Source: Archivesica marissinica
Taxonomy: Eukaryota > Mollusca > Bivalvia > Venerida > Vesicomyidae
Assembly: GCA_014843695.1 (NCBI GenBank)
Contig: CM026391.1
Coordinates: 36,267,564-36,331,563 of the forward strand
Length of the DNA: 64,000 nt
Direction of reading: 5' to 3'
Shown here: positions 62,700 to 64,000 of the stretch, piece after piece
Numbering within the stretch: position 1 is the stretch's first letter
Layout of the letters: the number at the start of each line of letters is the position of its first letter
Program-made: the position numbers and the translations under genes
The notes under the pieces: generated by a model
The model's database searches: none
What the model was told of the DNA's origin: nothing
What the model saw: only the letters and a program-made list of their open reading frames with translations

Positions 62700-63902
62700 A
62701 TGGCTACAACTAGGAGTGCTAATAAGGAAACTGAGGGGCCGGTTCACCCCGACTTGCAGACAACAGGTGATGAGATATGGGACAAATTAATGAGACTTCC
62801 CTTCTTTAATCAGGCAAATCTGGAACGTCAGGGTGAGATTTATGAGAAAGAAAGAGAGAGGGAAAGAGAGAGGGACGAAGTAAAACAAAGAGAGAGAGAA
62901 AGAGAGAGGGAAGAAGTAAAACAAAGAGAAGAAAGAGAGAGGGAAAGAGAAGAAAGAGAGAGAGAAAGAGAGAGGGATGAAGTAAAACAAAGAGGGGAAA
63001 GAGAAGAGAAAGAAAGGGACAGGGAGGACAGAATGCAAAGGGAGAAAATGCAGACGGAGATTCGCCTGAGAGAAATCCAGAGAGATCAGGAATCTCAGCA
63101 AAATAACCCCCTCCATACAGATAATAGGCCCTCTAAGACAAACATTTCTGTTCCTATTTGGACCCAGACTATGAGGCCAGATAAATTCTTCGCAACATGT
63201 GAGAGACTGTTCGAAGCTAGCCAGGTCGCCAAACAACCATGGGTGGGCCATATTATAGACAAGTTGTCCGACAAGGCCAGAAATATATATGCCACTCTTC
63301 CTGTCCAAGACGCTAATAATTACGATACCCTCAAGGCCGCCATCTTGGATGAATATAGACTCTCACCCACTGTATATAGAAAGAATTTCTTCTCTTGGGT
63401 AAAGAAACCTCAGCAGACATATTCCGAATTCATTAAGGAATTAAGGGAGCAAATGACTCTATGGACGGAGAACAATGATCCGAGCGAGGTCAACTGGATC
63501 GAGCTGCTCTTGAGATATAGATTTGATTCCCAGCTAAGTGATGAGCTTAATTTGTTCATTCTGGATAAGAAAGCATCTACTCTCCAGGAATGTATTTCCC
63601 TGGCTGATGAATATAACCTCCATCGCAGATTAGCGCCCAGGACACGGATTAATTCAAATCCGAATGTGAAACCCAGAGATACAGAACACCGACCTCCAGC
63701 CCCAAGGCCATATATCCCATCACCCATGTATCGACCCAATATTAGGATAGATAATTCCCAAGCTACCCATAGAACTCCCCGGATAGAAAAATATTGTAGT
63801 TATTGTAGGCGTAATGGCCACGGACGAACAGAGTGTTGGGCAGATCCCAATTCACCTAGGTACAGGGGTACTAGAAACCTAGCAAACGGACACCAAGTGT
63901 AA
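62700..63902 (+). CDS. gag: Gag protein of an LTR retrotransposon
   Basis: A 400-residue intact frame starting ATGGCTACAACTAGG. Residues about 48-140 are a charged Glu/Arg/Lys coiled-coil-like stretch encoded by a GA-rich tract. Residues about 155-325 resemble retrotransposon gag (capsid) domains, with WTQTMRPDKFFATCERLFEA and FFSWVKKPQQTYSEFI. A zinc knuckle C-x2-C-x4-H-x4-C uses Cys366, Cys369, His374 and Cys379. Gag packages the element's RNA into particles in the cytoplasm. The frame ends in TAA at 63900-63902 and the same frame stays open afterwards. A Ty3/gypsy-type element is most likely; no envelope or other viral gene is visible in the window. Confidence 0.88.
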   Translation: MATTRSANKETEGPVHPDLQTTGDEIWDKLMRLPFFNQANLERQGEIYEKERERERERDEVKQREREREREEVKQREEREREREERERERERDEVKQRGEREEKERDREDRMQREKMQTEIRLREIQRDQESQQNNPLHTDNRPSKTNISVPIWTQTMRPDKFFATCERLFEASQVAKQPWVGHIIDKLSDKARNIYATLPVQDANNYDTLKAAILDEYRLSPTVYRKNFFSWVKKPQQTYSEFIKELREQMTLWTENNDPSEVNWIELLLRYRFDSQLSDELNLFILDKKASTLQECISLADEYNLHRRLAPRTRINSNPNVKPRDTEHRPPAPRPYIPSPMYRPNIRIDNSQATHRTPRIEKYCSYCRRNGHGRTECWADPNSPRYRGTRNLANGHQV

Positions 63903-64000
63903 AACACTACTCATAGTTCAGCCTTTATAACCAATGAGCCAGTGAACTCATATGAAAATACCGAGATGGTAAATCCATTACTTGTCAAATATACAGGTCA
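63903..64000 (+). CDS. pol: Start of pol (protease region), partial at window end
   Basis: Directly after the gag stop, the same frame is open for 32 codons to the window edge and reads NTTHSSAFITNEP, then EMVNPLLVKYTG. The last phrase resembles the start of a retroelement protease, before the catalytic DTG/DSG, which is not reached here. Gag and pol thus appear to share one frame separated by a single TAA. The identification rests on position and a short stretch only. Confidence 0.5.

Noticed and set aside
62787..63308. A 173-codon minus-strand frame
   Set aside because: It is the complement of the GA-rich gag coding region; the hydrophobic look (Phe/Leu/Ser) comes from reading the purine tract backwards.

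Overview
This window reads as eukaryotic nuclear DNA from an invertebrate, most likely a marine lophotrochozoan such as a mollusc (inference). The reasons are a spliced gene with a GT/AG intron, tRNA-headed SINEs with target-site duplications, LINE, Tc1 and LTR elements of metazoan type, and no bacterial gene organisation. It is gene-poor: more than half of the 64 kb is tandem repeat, in at least fifteen arrays with periods from 17 to 99 bp, and most of the rest is transposable-element sequence.

Layout: 1-9501 is a 44-bp satellite that abuts a 33-bp satellite (9502-14995). Next come a four-copy 48-bp repeat (15145-15340), a 20-bp satellite (15530-19818) and a 37-bp array (20329-21143). From 21.3 to 27 kb lie a TA-flanked MITE, two hAT-like MITEs with 5-bp target duplications, several SINEs, and the only convincing host gene. 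That gene is a two-exon minus-strand E2 conjugating enzyme (26769-26599 and 23820-22579) with a long acidic tail and a hydrophobic C-terminus. From 27.7 to 36.4 kb there are SINE copies, a decayed Tc1 transposase, an array with five-unit higher order (28518-29996), an internally deleted Tc1-like element (30202-30998), and 35-bp and 22-bp arrays. A 3.6-kb element with about 340-bp inverted repeats (36763-40362) carries a broken gene with a FEN/XPG-like (PIN) core and a Cys-rich C-terminus. It is followed by 17-bp and 26-bp arrays and then a 10-kb modular satellite (42332-52554) interrupted by a 5'-truncated LINE (48946-50452). The right third holds a nearly complete 1.5-kb Tc1-family transposon (52814-54347), a LINE relic, more SINEs, 33-, 36- and 99-bp arrays, and the 5' part of an LTR retrotransposon (putative LTR, primer-binding site, gag, start of pol) that runs off the window end.

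The genes do not form a pathway. The E2-like enzyme would act in ubiquitin-like protein conjugation, and every other coding region belongs to a mobile element, mostly broken. The most interesting items are the long-TIR element with the nuclease-like protein, the putatively tail-anchored UBC12-like E2, the in-frame stop between gag and pol, and the density and higher-order structure of unrelated satellites.
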